Source of the DNA: JAJFJD01 sp965228695
GTDB taxonomy: Bacteria; Pseudomonadota; Alphaproteobacteria; UBA8366
DNA: 64,000 nt
Direction: 5' to 3'
Assembly (NCBI GenBank): GCA_965228695.1
Contig: CBDDIB010000002.1
Span: forward strand, 1,860,001-1,924,000
Shown: one piece after another, positions 53,298 to 61,922 of the stretch
Layout: each line of letters begins with the position of its first letter
Numbering within the stretch: the stretch's first letter is position 1
The notes under the pieces: model-generated
Told to the model about the DNA's origin: nothing
The model's database searches: none
Seen by the model: the letters and a program-made list of their open reading frames with translations, nothing else
Made by a program: the position numbers and the translations under genes

Positions 53298-54188
53298 CTA
53301 GGCTGGTTTTGCAAGGGACGCTACTTCGGATGATCCGATTTCGTCGGTCACGATGGTCACGCGGTTCATGCGCCGGTCATCGGGCCAATAGTCGGCGACG
53401 GCGTAATGAAGAGCCGCGCGGTTGTCCCAAAATGCCATAGAATTTTTTTGCCAAGCAAAGCGGCATTGATACTCGGGCTTCGCCACGTGGCGGAACAGAA
53501 AATCTAGCACACGCTGGCTCTCCTCGAGTTCGACGCCCATGATATGGGTCGTGAAGCTCTCGGAAACATATAGATGTTTGCGCCCCGTAACTGGGTGTAC
53601 CTTGACCAAGGGGTGCTCCACGGGCGGGTTATCCCGGCGCATCGTATCCATCCGGTCGAAGTTGTCACCCTTCCAACTGCGTGCTTTTGCGGGGCTTCCG
53701 TGCAGCTTCATGAAATCATTTATGGCGCTCAAGCCGTCGAGATACTCTTTCATGCCGTCTGACAGGTCTTCATAGGCTGCCGTGAGGCTCGTAAAAATCG
53801 TATCGCCGCCGGCGATGGGGACGTCGACGCCGTGCAGGATCGACCCGAACTCCGGGTTCGCTCGGTAAATTCCGTCCGTATGATAGTGATTGACGTTGGG
53901 CGGCCGCGCGCGATCATTGATCAACACCTGCATTTCGGCCACTTCGTCGAGTACCTCGAAAGCGGCACGCTGGGCTTTTCTAAGCGGTCCGAATCGGCGC
54001 GCGAAATCCGCATGTTGCTGAGGCGTGATCGTCTGGTCGCGGAAGAAGACCACATGCTGCTCCATCAGCGCATCATGAATTTCGGCGATGACTTGATCGT
54101 CGAGTGGTGTGCTGAGGTCCACATCGCCGATCAAGGCGCCCACGTTTGGCGTGACCGGCGTCACGGTAATTGCTTCATAGTCCTTCAA
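53298..54188 (-). CDS. TauD/TfdA-family Fe(II)/2-oxoglutarate dioxygenase
   Basis: 296 residues, the normal length. The metal ligands are visible as HTDG (in VNHYHTDGIYR, about 100) and the distal His in WDNRAALHYAVADYW. The Arg that binds 2-oxoglutarate is expected soon after (DDRRMNRV). Family members hydroxylate sulfonates, aryloxyacids or similar small acids; the substrate cannot be told. No transporter gene is adjacent. Confidence 0.9.
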   Translation of the reverse strand: MKDYEAITVTPVTPNVGALIGDVDLSTPLDDQVIAEIHDALMEQHVVFFRDQTITPQQHADFARRFGPLRKAQRAAFEVLDEVAEMQVLINDRARPPNVNHYHTDGIYRANPEFGSILHGVDVPIAGGDTIFTSLTAAYEDLSDGMKEYLDGLSAINDFMKLHGSPAKARSWKGDNFDRMDTMRRDNPPVEHPLVKVHPVTGRKHLYVSESFTTHIMGVELEESQRVLDFLFRHVAKPEYQCRFAWQKNSMAFWDNRAALHYAVADYWPDDRRMNRVTIVTDEIGSSEVASLAKPA

Positions 54189-54285
54189 GGCAGGTCTCCG
54201 AATCCTGGCAGCGCTAGGACTAGGATAATCCTCTAACTCCTATGTGCAAATTCAATCGCAGGCCCGCATGGTATCTGAAACCAAT

Positions 54286-54531
54286 CTACCCGCCGTGGCC
54301 TAAATCATGGTGGAATTTGGCAAGACCAGCATTGATCCGCGTCTGGTCTTCCTGCCAATCCGAGATGGATTGGATGTGTGCGGCATAATTCTGCCGGCAT
54401 GCGGATTCGTTCCAATACCAGGGCGGCATCACTGAATAGCGGCGCTCCAACGCATTTCGCCATGATGAATAATCGGGCAAGTGATGCACCGTTGCCATCT
54501 CTCGTGCGTCATCGAAGCTGAGGGCGTCCAT
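54286..54531 (-). CDS. Hypothetical protein, 81 residues
   Basis: From ATG 54531 with GGGAA upstream (a TTG at 54552 would overlap the preceding gene as TTGA). The sequence is rich in Trp, His and Tyr (YSSWRNALERRYSVMPPWYW, ISDWQEDQTR). No domain recognised. It forms a pair with the gene just upstream. Confidence 0.55.
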   Translation of the reverse strand: MDALSFDDAREMATVHHLPDYSSWRNALERRYSVMPPWYWNESACRQNYAAHIQSISDWQEDQTRINAGLAKFHHDLGHGG

Positions 54532-54548
54532 GTTTCCCAGGCCGCCCG

Positions 54549-54800
54549 TCAACCTTCGACCTCAAGCCCTTGGCGATGCAGTTGCCGGGCGACATTCCCG
54601 TCCCACTCGCCGTCTTTGAAGGTCTTAGGGGCGCCGCCAATGCCGCTGTCTTCGATATTGGACAGACCGTCCAAAAGGTCCTGGTATTCCTCCGCAGCGT
54701 TCCAACGATCCCAATCGAGCCATTCGGTTTCATCGCCCGGATCGCTGTTGGAGAAATCTTGAGGCCCTGCCGGATTAAACTCACGATTGAACCTAATCAT
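54549..54800 (-). CDS. Hypothetical acidic protein, 83 residues
   Basis: From ATG 54800 (an earlier start at 54815 is possible). It is acidic and Asp/Trp-rich (SNSDPGDETEWLDWDRWNAA, KTFKDGEWDG). No signal or membrane segment. It lies directly upstream of the 81-residue gene, apparently in one transcript. Function unknown. Confidence 0.55.
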   Translation of the reverse strand: MIRFNREFNPAGPQDFSNSDPGDETEWLDWDRWNAAEEYQDLLDGLSNIEDSGIGGAPKTFKDGEWDGNVARQLHRQGLEVEG

Positions 54801-54985
54801 AAGAATTCCTTCCAAAAGCTCGTCGTTCTTGCCATAGCAAGTGCGTCTTTTAGGAAACGATGTATGAAAAAACGGTACAGATTTGCGGAATTCAGTTCAA
54901 CGCAAACCCACGCGAATTCGATGCACGGGCATGCCGGCCAATTGTTATTCCGACCGCGCACGCCTGCTAGACCAACCGTAGAGGG

Positions 54986-55543
54986 TCAACTTTCGGTGTG
55001 GATTTCCGTGCTGTCGAGCAAAGTTCTTGCCAGCCTGCAGACGGATTCGGCCTCCCGATCCAAGCTCGGCCAGCGTTCTTTTTCGCGCAACGAAGAGAGC
55101 CTTGCATACACTTCAGCGGTCATCCGTGCCAGATGATGGTTTGTGAGGCTGAGCGCATTCTCCGATGCGCACTCGCCAATCTTGTTCATGATCGCGGTGA
55201 GAAGGTCGGGATCAATCAAATTTATTTGATTTATATCAGTATGTTCAGAGAATTTAGGGCGCGCGATCCACAGGCTGTCGTGCTGCGCTCCCGCAAGGGC
55301 CAGCACGTCTCTGTTTCGGATCGGCGGTGTACCTTTGCCGCAAAGCAGTGGCGCGAGCGCGTCCACAAGATCAATCGGCAAATAAGGTTTGCGGTATTCA
55401 TTCTCGTAGTAGGCATAGGAAGAGGGGGACCGACCGTAGTTCGATCCCGCTTCTTTCAAGGCGGTGGCCAATCCGCGCACTGAATAGCCTGCGCATTCAC
55501 GCAACCGCTTGAGTTCCAAGGCCGCTTTCGAATTTGTCGCCAT
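54986..55543 (-). CDS. XRE-family (phage-repressor-like) regulator
   Basis: 185 residues from ATG 55543 (an in-frame ATG at 55603 gives 205). A helix-turn-helix fills the N-terminus (ELKRLRECAGYSVRGLATAL, then YAYYENEYRKPYLPID). The C-terminal part is helical (LTNHHLARMTAEVYARLSSL). It is divergent from the plus-strand cluster at 55679-56660, the usual layout of a phage-type repressor next to its early genes. Confidence 0.78.
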   Translation of the reverse strand: MATNSKAALELKRLRECAGYSVRGLATALKEAGSNYGRSPSSYAYYENEYRKPYLPIDLVDALAPLLCGKGTPPIRNRDVLALAGAQHDSLWIARPKFSEHTDINQINLIDPDLLTAIMNKIGECASENALSLTNHHLARMTAEVYARLSSLREKERWPSLDREAESVCRLARTLLDSTEIHTES

Positions 55544-55678
55544 CAAGAGCTTGTTATTTGTTTCGCAGAATGGTGCCGCGCCGATTTTCCGTACAAATTG
55601 CATCGAATATGATTGACTATGTACAAAAATTTAGCACAGTAGTCCAGTAGTATTTTAAGTTGAATTGGAGGATTATAG

Positions 55679-55879
55679 ATGAAAGCAGATATTGCATCTT
55701 GCGATCTCGCGATTTTGGCCGATCGATGTGGCGATGAGTATGGCCGGTTTACGGCCGGGCGCGGACAAGGATGCGTACCGCGCGGAGCGGCTGATTGTGC
55801 GGGTGTGACACCCGGTTTGTCGCGGGCGCATGCCCGTCCGCGAGCAGGAGTGAATTCATCCGCTACGGGATGGCGATAA
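55679..55879 (+). CDS. Small ORF, first gene of a prophage-like cluster
   Basis: 66 residues. GGAGG lies eight bases before ATG 55679, the best ribosome binding site in this stretch. Its TAA overlaps the next gene's ATG by one base (TAATG), the mark of translational coupling. The protein (starting MKADIASCDLAILADRCGDE) is low in recognisable features, and the second half looks like low-complexity sequence, so a frameshift within it is possible. Confidence 0.5.
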   Translation: MKADIASCDLAILADRCGDEYGRFTAGRGQGCVPRGAADCAGVTPGLSRAHARPRAGVNSSATGWR

Positions 55880-56094
55880 TGAATGTGCCGCAATTTCGGG
55901 CCGGTCCAGCCCAAAATTCCGTAGATTATTGCACACGGCGTTCCGGGGCGCGCGCCCTTGCCCGGTCGATTGAGGCTGCGTGGATCGACAGCGGACACGA
56001 GGTCCAATGTCGCGTTACGCCGATCCGGAACGGCGAAGGTCGCATTCTCTGTTACGCAATTACGTCGGATTTGCGAGACGGACTGCCTCGTTGA
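55879..56094 (+). CDS. Small prophage-type protein
   Basis: 71 residues starting MNVPQFRAGPAQ. A helix with SGARALARSIEAAWIDSGHE and a beta part with VQCRVTPIRNGEGRILCYAI recall small proteins found beside DUF6362 genes in prophages of this group. It is coupled to the ORF before it. Confidence 0.6.
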   Translation: MNVPQFRAGPAQNSVDYCTRRSGARALARSIEAAWIDSGHEVQCRVTPIRNGEGRILCYAITSDLRDGLPR

Positions 56095-56129
56095 AACGGA
56101 ACGCGAGTGATGGGGCCGCCGGGCAAGAG

Positions 56130-56660
56130 GTGCTCGGCGGCCCGGTGACGGCCGGGGGGCCGGTAACCGATATCTGGTCGCCCGACGATGTCCGGGACCG
56201 GTTGGACGATGCGGGGCGTACATTGGCCGCGCTGCCGATGCCCAGAGGCGAATGCCCCCAGGCTGTTCGATCTCATTGGCCAGAGACCGCACGTCAGGCC
56301 GAAGACGCATTTTTCGCGCTTGTGGGTGCCGACGATCAGATCAAACAGGATTTTTCCCAGGACCATAATGTCGTACGTGCGGTGCCGAGCGCCCGGGCGG
56401 TGGCACGTATGGAGGAGGTGTTGAACTGGCTCTGGTATCTCTCGGACGAACGGAAAAGGCGACTATGCCTTGCCCGCGCGCTGATTCATCCGATTAGCGA
56501 CCGCCGTCTGGTCAGCTACCGGAAGCTTGGCCGCATATTCGGTCTGCATCACGATACGATCCGGGCTTGGCACGACCGTGCGCTGTCGGATTTGGCACAG
56601 GCGCTGACCCGTGACCGGGTGCGTAAAAACGCGAAACCCGCGGTCCGGCGAAAGACTTGA
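56130..56660 (+). CDS. DUF6362-like protein
   Basis: About 176 residues; the start is uncertain (GTG 56130 or GTG 56145; the frame reaches back to 55980, but that part overlaps the previous gene). The core runs from IWSPDDVRDRLDDAGRTLAA to a helix-turn-helix-like end (YRKLGRIFGLHHDTIRAWHD), matching the DUF6362 pattern seen in prophage-associated clusters. This supports a mobile origin for 54986-56660. Confidence 0.7.
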   Translation: MLGGPVTAGGPVTDIWSPDDVRDRLDDAGRTLAALPMPRGECPQAVRSHWPETARQAEDAFFALVGADDQIKQDFSQDHNVVRAVPSARAVARMEEVLNWLWYLSDERKRRLCLARALIHPISDRRLVSYRKLGRIFGLHHDTIRAWHDRALSDLAQALTRDRVRKNAKPAVRRKT

Positions 56661-56773
56661 AGACGTCGGGAGAGTGCGGCCCCATCGCGAACTGATATAG
56701 TCAGGTGCCTGGAACGTATGACGGGCCCTTGGTGAATAGCGTTGGACGACTATAAAGACAGGCAGGCCATACT

Positions 56774-57424
56774 ATGACCGATTACTTCGTTCACCATCGT
56801 GTGACGGCGGAGCCCCATCATTGGCGCGATGTTGGCGATAACTTCCGAGGCGCCAGTGTGGCTCAACTCTCGGCTGCGGGCGGGACGCTTTATGGCGTTT
56901 GGCGTAGCCAAATTGGCCGTCCCCGCGACGAACTGACGGTAATCACGGCATGGCCAGATGAAACATCGGCTTCGGCGGCCTCGGATCCGCTTTGCGATGG
57001 GATATCGGGAATTCGCGATTGTGTAAGTGACGTGATGACGTCGACATTACGTCCGGATAATTCCGATCCGCCCGTTCGCCAGGGAAATTATGCGTTCCGC
57101 TGGTTCGAGACGCCTCCGCCGAACTGGGAGGAGTTTTTGGAACTCTGCGCCGGGGCTTGGCCGAATTTCGAAGCATCTTATGATTCCCAGGTCATCGGCT
57201 TGTGGCGATGCAGCGTCGATGGCGACGCCGGACACCGGAGCCTCTTGTTGACCCGCCGTCCGGACTTAGCGATGTGGGAGCGGTCGAAAATTCCCAGCGG
57301 TGACGTCGAGATGGAGGTGCGGCGAAAGCTTAATCGCCGATATGAACTTTGTGAATGGACCTGCGTGTACACGACCACTTTGCTGACCGCTATCGACAAA
57401 GTCGATTCCGCCCGCTGGACTTAA
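56774..57424 (+). CDS. NIPSNAP-like protein
   Basis: 216 residues. Two similar halves, each like a ferredoxin-fold dimeric barrel: DELTVITAWPDE in the first, then FETPPPNWEEFLELCAGAWP and RSLLLTRRPDLAMWERSK in the second, as in NIPSNAP domains. No signal peptide. It is convergent with the LysR gene, and their stop codons overlap. Exact activity unknown. Confidence 0.65.
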   Translation: MTDYFVHHRVTAEPHHWRDVGDNFRGASVAQLSAAGGTLYGVWRSQIGRPRDELTVITAWPDETSASAASDPLCDGISGIRDCVSDVMTSTLRPDNSDPPVRQGNYAFRWFETPPPNWEEFLELCAGAWPNFEASYDSQVIGLWRCSVDGDAGHRSLLLTRRPDLAMWERSKIPSGDVEMEVRRKLNRRYELCEWTCVYTTTLLTAIDKVDSARWT

Positions 57425-58350
57425 CGTGATGTCTGCCGCGCCGGCTGCACACCTTCCAGCAACAGTCGGTCCGACGCCAAGGTCTCGAACAGAAAATCGA
57501 GGACGGCGCGGATCCGGCTCGACCGGCGAAGGTCGGGATGCGTCAGTATCCAGACATCGGTGGTCAACTCCTCGCTCGGTTCTATGACACGCTCGAGGTT
57601 GGGATGCGTGTCGCCAAGAAAGCAAGGCAGTATGGCAATTCCGAGCCCATAACCCGCTGCCGCGGTCATTGCGCTGGTATTGTCGAACTGCATGGAAATT
57701 GCGCTCGGGTCGACGTGTCGGGTTAACCATTGGGCCGCCGAAAAGAAATTCAGAGCATCCCCGAAACCGCAGATTTTGTGGCCGCCAAGGTCTTTTGCCG
57801 ATGACGGTCGACCGTATCGATCCAAATAGCTATTCGCCGCGTAACCCGCGTATGCCATGCGGGCCGCTTTTCGGCCGACGAGATCGCCTTCCACATGGCG
57901 CGCCGGCCGAATTGCGACGTCTGCCTCGCGACGGGTCAAATCGGCCACTTGGTTGTCGACCGAAAAATCGAGCCTTACATGTGGAAATCGTTTCTGAAAA
58001 CGGGAGATACGCTCAGGGAAATAGGCGATGGCCAGTGAGTCTGAAACCGAAAGGCGCACCGTCCCGCTTGGCTCAAGATCGTGGGCCACGACCTGACGCT
58101 CCAGCGCCAGCATGGCCGTTTCAATATTCTCGATGCTCGGCAGCAATTCCGTTCCCAGTGTCGTAAGCGTCAGCCCATCGGGTCGGCGCTCGAACAATGG
58201 GCCGCCTAGCTCGCGCTCGAGTTTCTTCAAACGGCGAAAGGCGGTCGAATGATCGATTCCAAGGTGCCGCGCGACCGAGGCCAAATTGCGGTGCCGGGTC
58301 GCTGACAGAAAAACACAGAGATGGTCCCAATTAGCAATCGATCTATTCAT
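57421..58350 (-). CDS. LysR-family transcriptional regulator
   Basis: 309 residues from ATG 58350 (ATG 58356 or 58377 also in frame). N-terminal winged helix (FLSATRHRNLASVARHLGID, STAFRRLKKLERELGGPLFE) and a substrate-binding C-terminal half (GTVRLSVSDSLAIAYFPERI, GYGLGIAILPCFLG). It is divergent from the cytochrome c' gene across 193 bp, a classic LysR arrangement, so that gene is a candidate target. Confidence 0.9.
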   Translation of the reverse strand: MNRSIANWDHLCVFLSATRHRNLASVARHLGIDHSTAFRRLKKLERELGGPLFERRPDGLTLTTLGTELLPSIENIETAMLALERQVVAHDLEPSGTVRLSVSDSLAIAYFPERISRFQKRFPHVRLDFSVDNQVADLTRREADVAIRPARHVEGDLVGRKAARMAYAGYAANSYLDRYGRPSSAKDLGGHKICGFGDALNFFSAAQWLTRHVDPSAISMQFDNTSAMTAAAGYGLGIAILPCFLGDTHPNLERVIEPSEELTTDVWILTHPDLRRSSRIRAVLDFLFETLASDRLLLEGVQPARQTSR

Positions 58351-58543
58351 CGGCATGTGTGCAATTATGTTTTGCAAGTTTGCCAGTTTTCAACAGGGCA
58401 GACAAACGGCGATGCTAGCCGTTAAGGATTGCCTGTGGAGTTCCGGTCGGCGGTGCTGCAGATCGCTGCACGGACGGGACTTTGTGTGCACACGCATCCA
58501 CAGTCGAAGCGATCCAAATGATGACTCGACAGGAGGAATAGGA

Positions 58544-59041
58544 ATGCGTCTGGCCAGTAAACTAGCAAGTGTGTTTGCGGTGGCGGCGGTTATTGCCCCA
58601 TTGGCATTATCGACCGCGTCGTTGAACGCAGCCGAGGGCGAGGCCGCCATCAAAGCCCGCATCGATCTGATGAAGAAAGACGTGCTCAGCAATTGGAAGC
58701 CGATTAAGGCCTACGCCAAGAGCGGCAAGGGGTCTGCGGCGGATGTGTCGCGCCACGCCAAGGCGTTAGGCGCGGCGGCAAAGAAAATCCCGGCGCTATT
58801 TCCTAAAGGGACCGGGCGCGGTGACTATCCGGACACGGTCACCCGAGCATTGCCGGAAATCTGGAAAGATTGGAAAGGCTTCGAAAAAGCGACCCAAGAC
58901 TTGGTCGATCAAAGTGCCGCTCTGGCGAAAGTTGCCGACGGTGGGAACAAAGACGCCATCGTGAAACAAATCGGGATGACCGGCAAAATCGGCTGCGGCG
59001 GCTGCCATAAGCCGTTCCGGGGTGCGAAGGTTAAAAAATAA
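58544..59041 (+). CDS. Cytochrome c' family protein
   Basis: 165 residues. AGGAGG precedes ATG 58544. A cleavable signal peptide (about 1-30) leads to a four-helix cytochrome c' type body (AIKARIDLMKKDVLSNWKPI), and the heme-binding CxxCH lies near the C-terminus (CGGCH, Cys151 to His155), as in this family. These periplasmic c-type hemes bind NO or CO. It is divergent from the LysR gene. Confidence 0.92.
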   Translation: MRLASKLASVFAVAAVIAPLALSTASLNAAEGEAAIKARIDLMKKDVLSNWKPIKAYAKSGKGSAADVSRHAKALGAAAKKIPALFPKGTGRGDYPDTVTRALPEIWKDWKGFEKATQDLVDQSAALAKVADGGNKDAIVKQIGMTGKIGCGGCHKPFRGAKVKK

Positions 59042-59185
59042 CCGGTCCGACAACGTTACGACCCGCCCGATCCGTCGCCGCGCCGTTCGGTGTGCTGCGA
59101 GGGATCGGGTTTCTTTCGCCGAATCAGAGGCCTCGGCCCCGTCGCGCCGATAGCCAAGCTCAATAGCGGTCTTACCGCCGGCCGG

Positions 59186-59353
59186 TCAGGTTGATCGCGG
59201 CAGTCTGCGCGTCCTTGGATGCGAGCATTTGCGGCACGATCGTTGTGCCGGCCATTCGGATACAAAGGTGATGCCGCATTTGGAGCATCGGCCGAGGGTG
59301 TTGCGGTGTCCGACCAAAACCCTTGGCCACCGATGTGGTGCGCTTTGGAGCAT
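59186..59353 (-). CDS. Zinc-ribbon mini-protein
   Basis: 55 residues. GGGAGG lies six bases before ATG 59353. The protein has two CxxC pairs, CSKC and CRKC, about 12 residues apart (GRCSKCGITFVSEWPAQRSC then RKC), a classic zinc ribbon, and an Arg-rich tail. The small size and strong ribosome binding site argue for a real gene, which common callers could miss. Function unknown. Confidence 0.65.
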   Translation of the reverse strand: MLQSAPHRWPRVLVGHRNTLGRCSKCGITFVSEWPAQRSCRKCSHPRTRRLPRST

Positions 59354-59586
59354 GGTGCCCTCCCGTTCGCTAGGATCAGGTGTCACCAGTGCCACTTCGC
59401 CTCTCGGCAGGGTCGTTGCCCGACCGGATATCTCCCATTTAGAATCTTGCGGGCTGAGTGAGGCGTTTCTCGGTTCGGAATGTGTCTATTTCGTGACGCG
59501 ATCGTTGGGAGGGATAAGGTTTAGGATTCTTGAGTATGGATTTCAGCGAGTTTGGTAATTATTCCTATCGCCGATGACGCGTACCG

Positions 59587-60075
59587 TTAAGTTTCGAATT
59601 CCAAGCTTGCCGGGCTTATGAGGACACTGAAATGTTCGCACCAAATGATCACGCTTTTGTACTGCTTTAGGTCCAAACCCGATGGAATTGCGTAGTTTTG
59701 ACTGCCTTTGAAGGCGCGCAAGCGGCCAAGGTCCACATACATTGTCTTCGTGACCTCGGTCGATGGTGTAACTGATTCCAACGGCACGAGATAGACGTGG
59801 AATTTCGGACCAGGTCCGACTTCGAAATCACTCGAGAGATGAACGACGTCGTCGTATACCGTTACCGAACCGCTCCCGTAGTGGATTGGATCGGACGGAT
59901 TTGCGTGGATGAATTTGCCTGTTGCGACCACCTTCTTGGCGTCGGCATTCTCGACCTTCTCCTGCGCAACAATGTCCGCGAGAAAGACATACGGGTAAAC
60001 GAATATTCCCGCCGCAAAGCCAAGTCCTATCCCGAGTGATCCCCCGATCACAAATGCGATGGCGAGCCGTTTCAT
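59587..60075 (-). CDS. DM13-domain envelope protein
   Basis: 162 residues. One N-terminal membrane or signal-anchor segment (IAFVIGGSLGIGLGFAAGIF) and a DM13 domain (VVATGKFIHANPSDPIHYGS, LSSDFEVGPGPKFHVYL, LGRLRAFKGSQNYAIP and the Cys in VIIWCEHFSV). DM13 domains are proposed to take part in redox or electron-transfer reactions. It is probably anchored at the outside of the inner membrane. Confidence 0.85.
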   Translation of the reverse strand: MKRLAIAFVIGGSLGIGLGFAAGIFVYPYVFLADIVAQEKVENADAKKVVATGKFIHANPSDPIHYGSGSVTVYDDVVHLSSDFEVGPGPKFHVYLVPLESVTPSTEVTKTMYVDLGRLRAFKGSQNYAIPSGLDLKQYKSVIIWCEHFSVLISPASLEFET

Positions 60076-60173
60076 GTTGGTTGTCCCCGATGTCCAAATG
60101 AGGCGTCGCTAGGCGAGCGCTGTTCCGGTCACCTTATCATTGTCACTTGCAGCGTCGAGGTAGAAGTTTGGCG

Positions 60174-61163
60174 TCAGTTTTCGCGCAAACCGTATCGCAG
60201 CGCAGCGGCCAACTCTTGTGCGGTCGGCGTTCCGCTTCCCGCCGAGTCCGGTCCAGTTTGCGCACTAGCCAACTTCCGGGTCGGCTTTACCCCGGTGCCG
60301 AGTTCATCCAAGTCCGACTGGGTCGGGCTTCGCCTATGACGGCAGAGGAAGAGGAAATGGTGCCAGGCGAGATGTCCGTAGAATAGAAATCCACCGCCCA
60401 AAATTGCAAATCCCATAAGGATCATTGCGCCATCATGCGCCCGCAAAATCAGTTGCGAGTCTTGGAAAAAGTGAGCGGCACTGGAACTAGCGATTAAGCC
60501 ACCGCACAGCAGAGTGGCGCCAAAACAAATTGATGGATCAAAGGCGACCAGGCCTGCCAGGATCTTTCGCTTCTTTCGGATCGGGTCTTTCGTGCGCGGT
60601 GCCTTCGGGAACGCGGCCCGAAATTGCCGACGAGGTCGCAACGCCAGTTCCCAAATTGCGATGATCAGAACAAGGGCGGAGAAGACGACAAGGGCCGGCG
60701 CGGTGCCATGCTCCGGACCCAACCATTGACGAAATGCCATGAAAGGACCGACACCCGCCATGAAGATCAAGAGGCCTCTGGGAAAGTTACGGCGGGCTTC
60801 GTCGGCGCGCATTTGAAGGTAACTTTCAAATTCCGCGCTGTTCAACCAATAAGCTTCCTCGGCGAGCAGCCCCGGGTAGACGATTGCACCGCCATCGGGT
60901 TGCCGAACTATATTGCGGTTGCGGAAATGGATCTCGGAAAAATCGGTCGGCGGATCTTCCAGGGATTCGGTCTTGCGATCCCGTGTCGATGAGAGCGCCC
61001 ACGAGAAAGCAACGAACATTCCGACAATCGTCCAACCGAGCAACAGGTTTGTCAGGATGATGTGCTTAGTACGGTAATGGTTCCGGCAAACGGCGAGAAT
61101 CGACGGCCCGAAGTACAAGGTCGTTGGAACCAGCCAGAAGATAAATGTGGCGACGAAATCCAT
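60174..61163 (-). CDS. Membrane protein with T4-Imm-like superinfection-immunity segment
   Basis: 329 residues with about six membrane helices. The N-terminal 55 residues (VPTTLYFGPSILAVCRNHYR, then IILTNLLLGWTIVGMFVAF) match the two-helix superinfection-immunity family named after phage T4 Imm, which blocks DNA injection. The remaining approximately 270 residues are a further membrane region with an unusual hydrophilic linker (60-125). Many bacteria carry Imm-like proteins without a phage role, so immunity is only a possibility. Confidence 0.7.
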   Translation of the reverse strand: MDFVATFIFWLVPTTLYFGPSILAVCRNHYRTKHIILTNLLLGWTIVGMFVAFSWALSSTRDRKTESLEDPPTDFSEIHFRNRNIVRQPDGGAIVYPGLLAEEAYWLNSAEFESYLQMRADEARRNFPRGLLIFMAGVGPFMAFRQWLGPEHGTAPALVVFSALVLIIAIWELALRPRRQFRAAFPKAPRTKDPIRKKRKILAGLVAFDPSICFGATLLCGGLIASSSAAHFFQDSQLILRAHDGAMILMGFAILGGGFLFYGHLAWHHFLFLCRHRRSPTQSDLDELGTGVKPTRKLASAQTGPDSAGSGTPTAQELAAALRYGLREN

Positions 61164-61369
61164 CTGAATCGAAATCCCGATTTGCCGTTACTTTTTCCGC
61201 TTCATGATTACCGCGGATCGAACTCGCTTAAGGCATGCCATTCGATTGGCCCACCGCCGAAACGGTGCCGCAGGTTAATTAACCACTTAAAATGATTGAA
61301 TTTCGGTTAAGGATTGCGTGTTGGCAAGCGCGTTTCGGTTCGGCGTTGGTGGCGAGAGGCCTGCGATGG

Positions 61370-61384
61370 TTAATACCTCTTTAA
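61370..61384 (-). promoter_or_regulatory. CtrA-like site TTAA-N7-TTAA
   Basis: TTAATACCTCTTTAA, correct 7-bp spacing; on the minus strand it reads TTAA-N7-TTAAC. It is about 66-80 bp upstream of the ATG at 61450. Confidence 0.5.
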
Positions 61385-61449
61385 TATTGCACCCTCACTA
61401 TCCGGAGAGCGGGTTAGTTGCTCGAAAATCGCAGGATGTGGATCGGATT

Positions 61450-61869
61450 ATGGCCTGTTCACTCGTCCGCCGATGCGGGGTCGTCGCCGTGTTCGTCATG
61501 GTTGGTATGTCCATGTCGGTGCTTTCGATTGGATTTCCGAACGCTTCCGAGCAATCACCTTTCGTAATCGAGGGGCAGGCAAAGGCAGTTTCCGGCAATA
61601 CGCTCGAAATCTGGGGCCATCCGATTCGCTTGTGGGGAATTCGGGCAGTTGAACCGGATTCGGAGAAGGGCCAGAAGGCGACGGCTCATCTTCAGCGGCT
61701 AATCGCCGGCGTTACGATTACTTGTCGTGCGGTCGATACGCGGTCATTACGGCATCTGGTGGCTCAATGTTTCGCCGGTGGCGTCGATATCGCACGGCCG
61801 ATCGTCGAAGCGGGATACGCAAGGGACGACCCTAATCAGTCCAATGGGTATTACGCGCGTCCCAATTGA
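61450..61869 (+). CDS. Exported thermonuclease-fold (SNase-like) protein
   Basis: 139 residues from ATG 61450. A signal peptide or N-terminal membrane segment (VVAVFVMVGMSMSVLSIGF) precedes an SNase-like (OB-fold) core (VIEGQAKAVSGNTLEIWGHP, then IRLWGIRAVEPDSEKGQ). The catalytic Arg/Glu set of true thermonucleases is not clearly complete here, so nuclease activity is uncertain. A CtrA-like box lies upstream. Confidence 0.72.
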   Translation: MACSLVRRCGVVAVFVMVGMSMSVLSIGFPNASEQSPFVIEGQAKAVSGNTLEIWGHPIRLWGIRAVEPDSEKGQKATAHLQRLIAGVTITCRAVDTRSLRHLVAQCFAGGVDIARPIVEAGYARDDPNQSNGYYARPN

Positions 61870-61922
61870 CATGCCGGTGGGCAATGGCTCCTTCGACGGA
61901 TCATCCAAAGCTCTGTAAGGCA

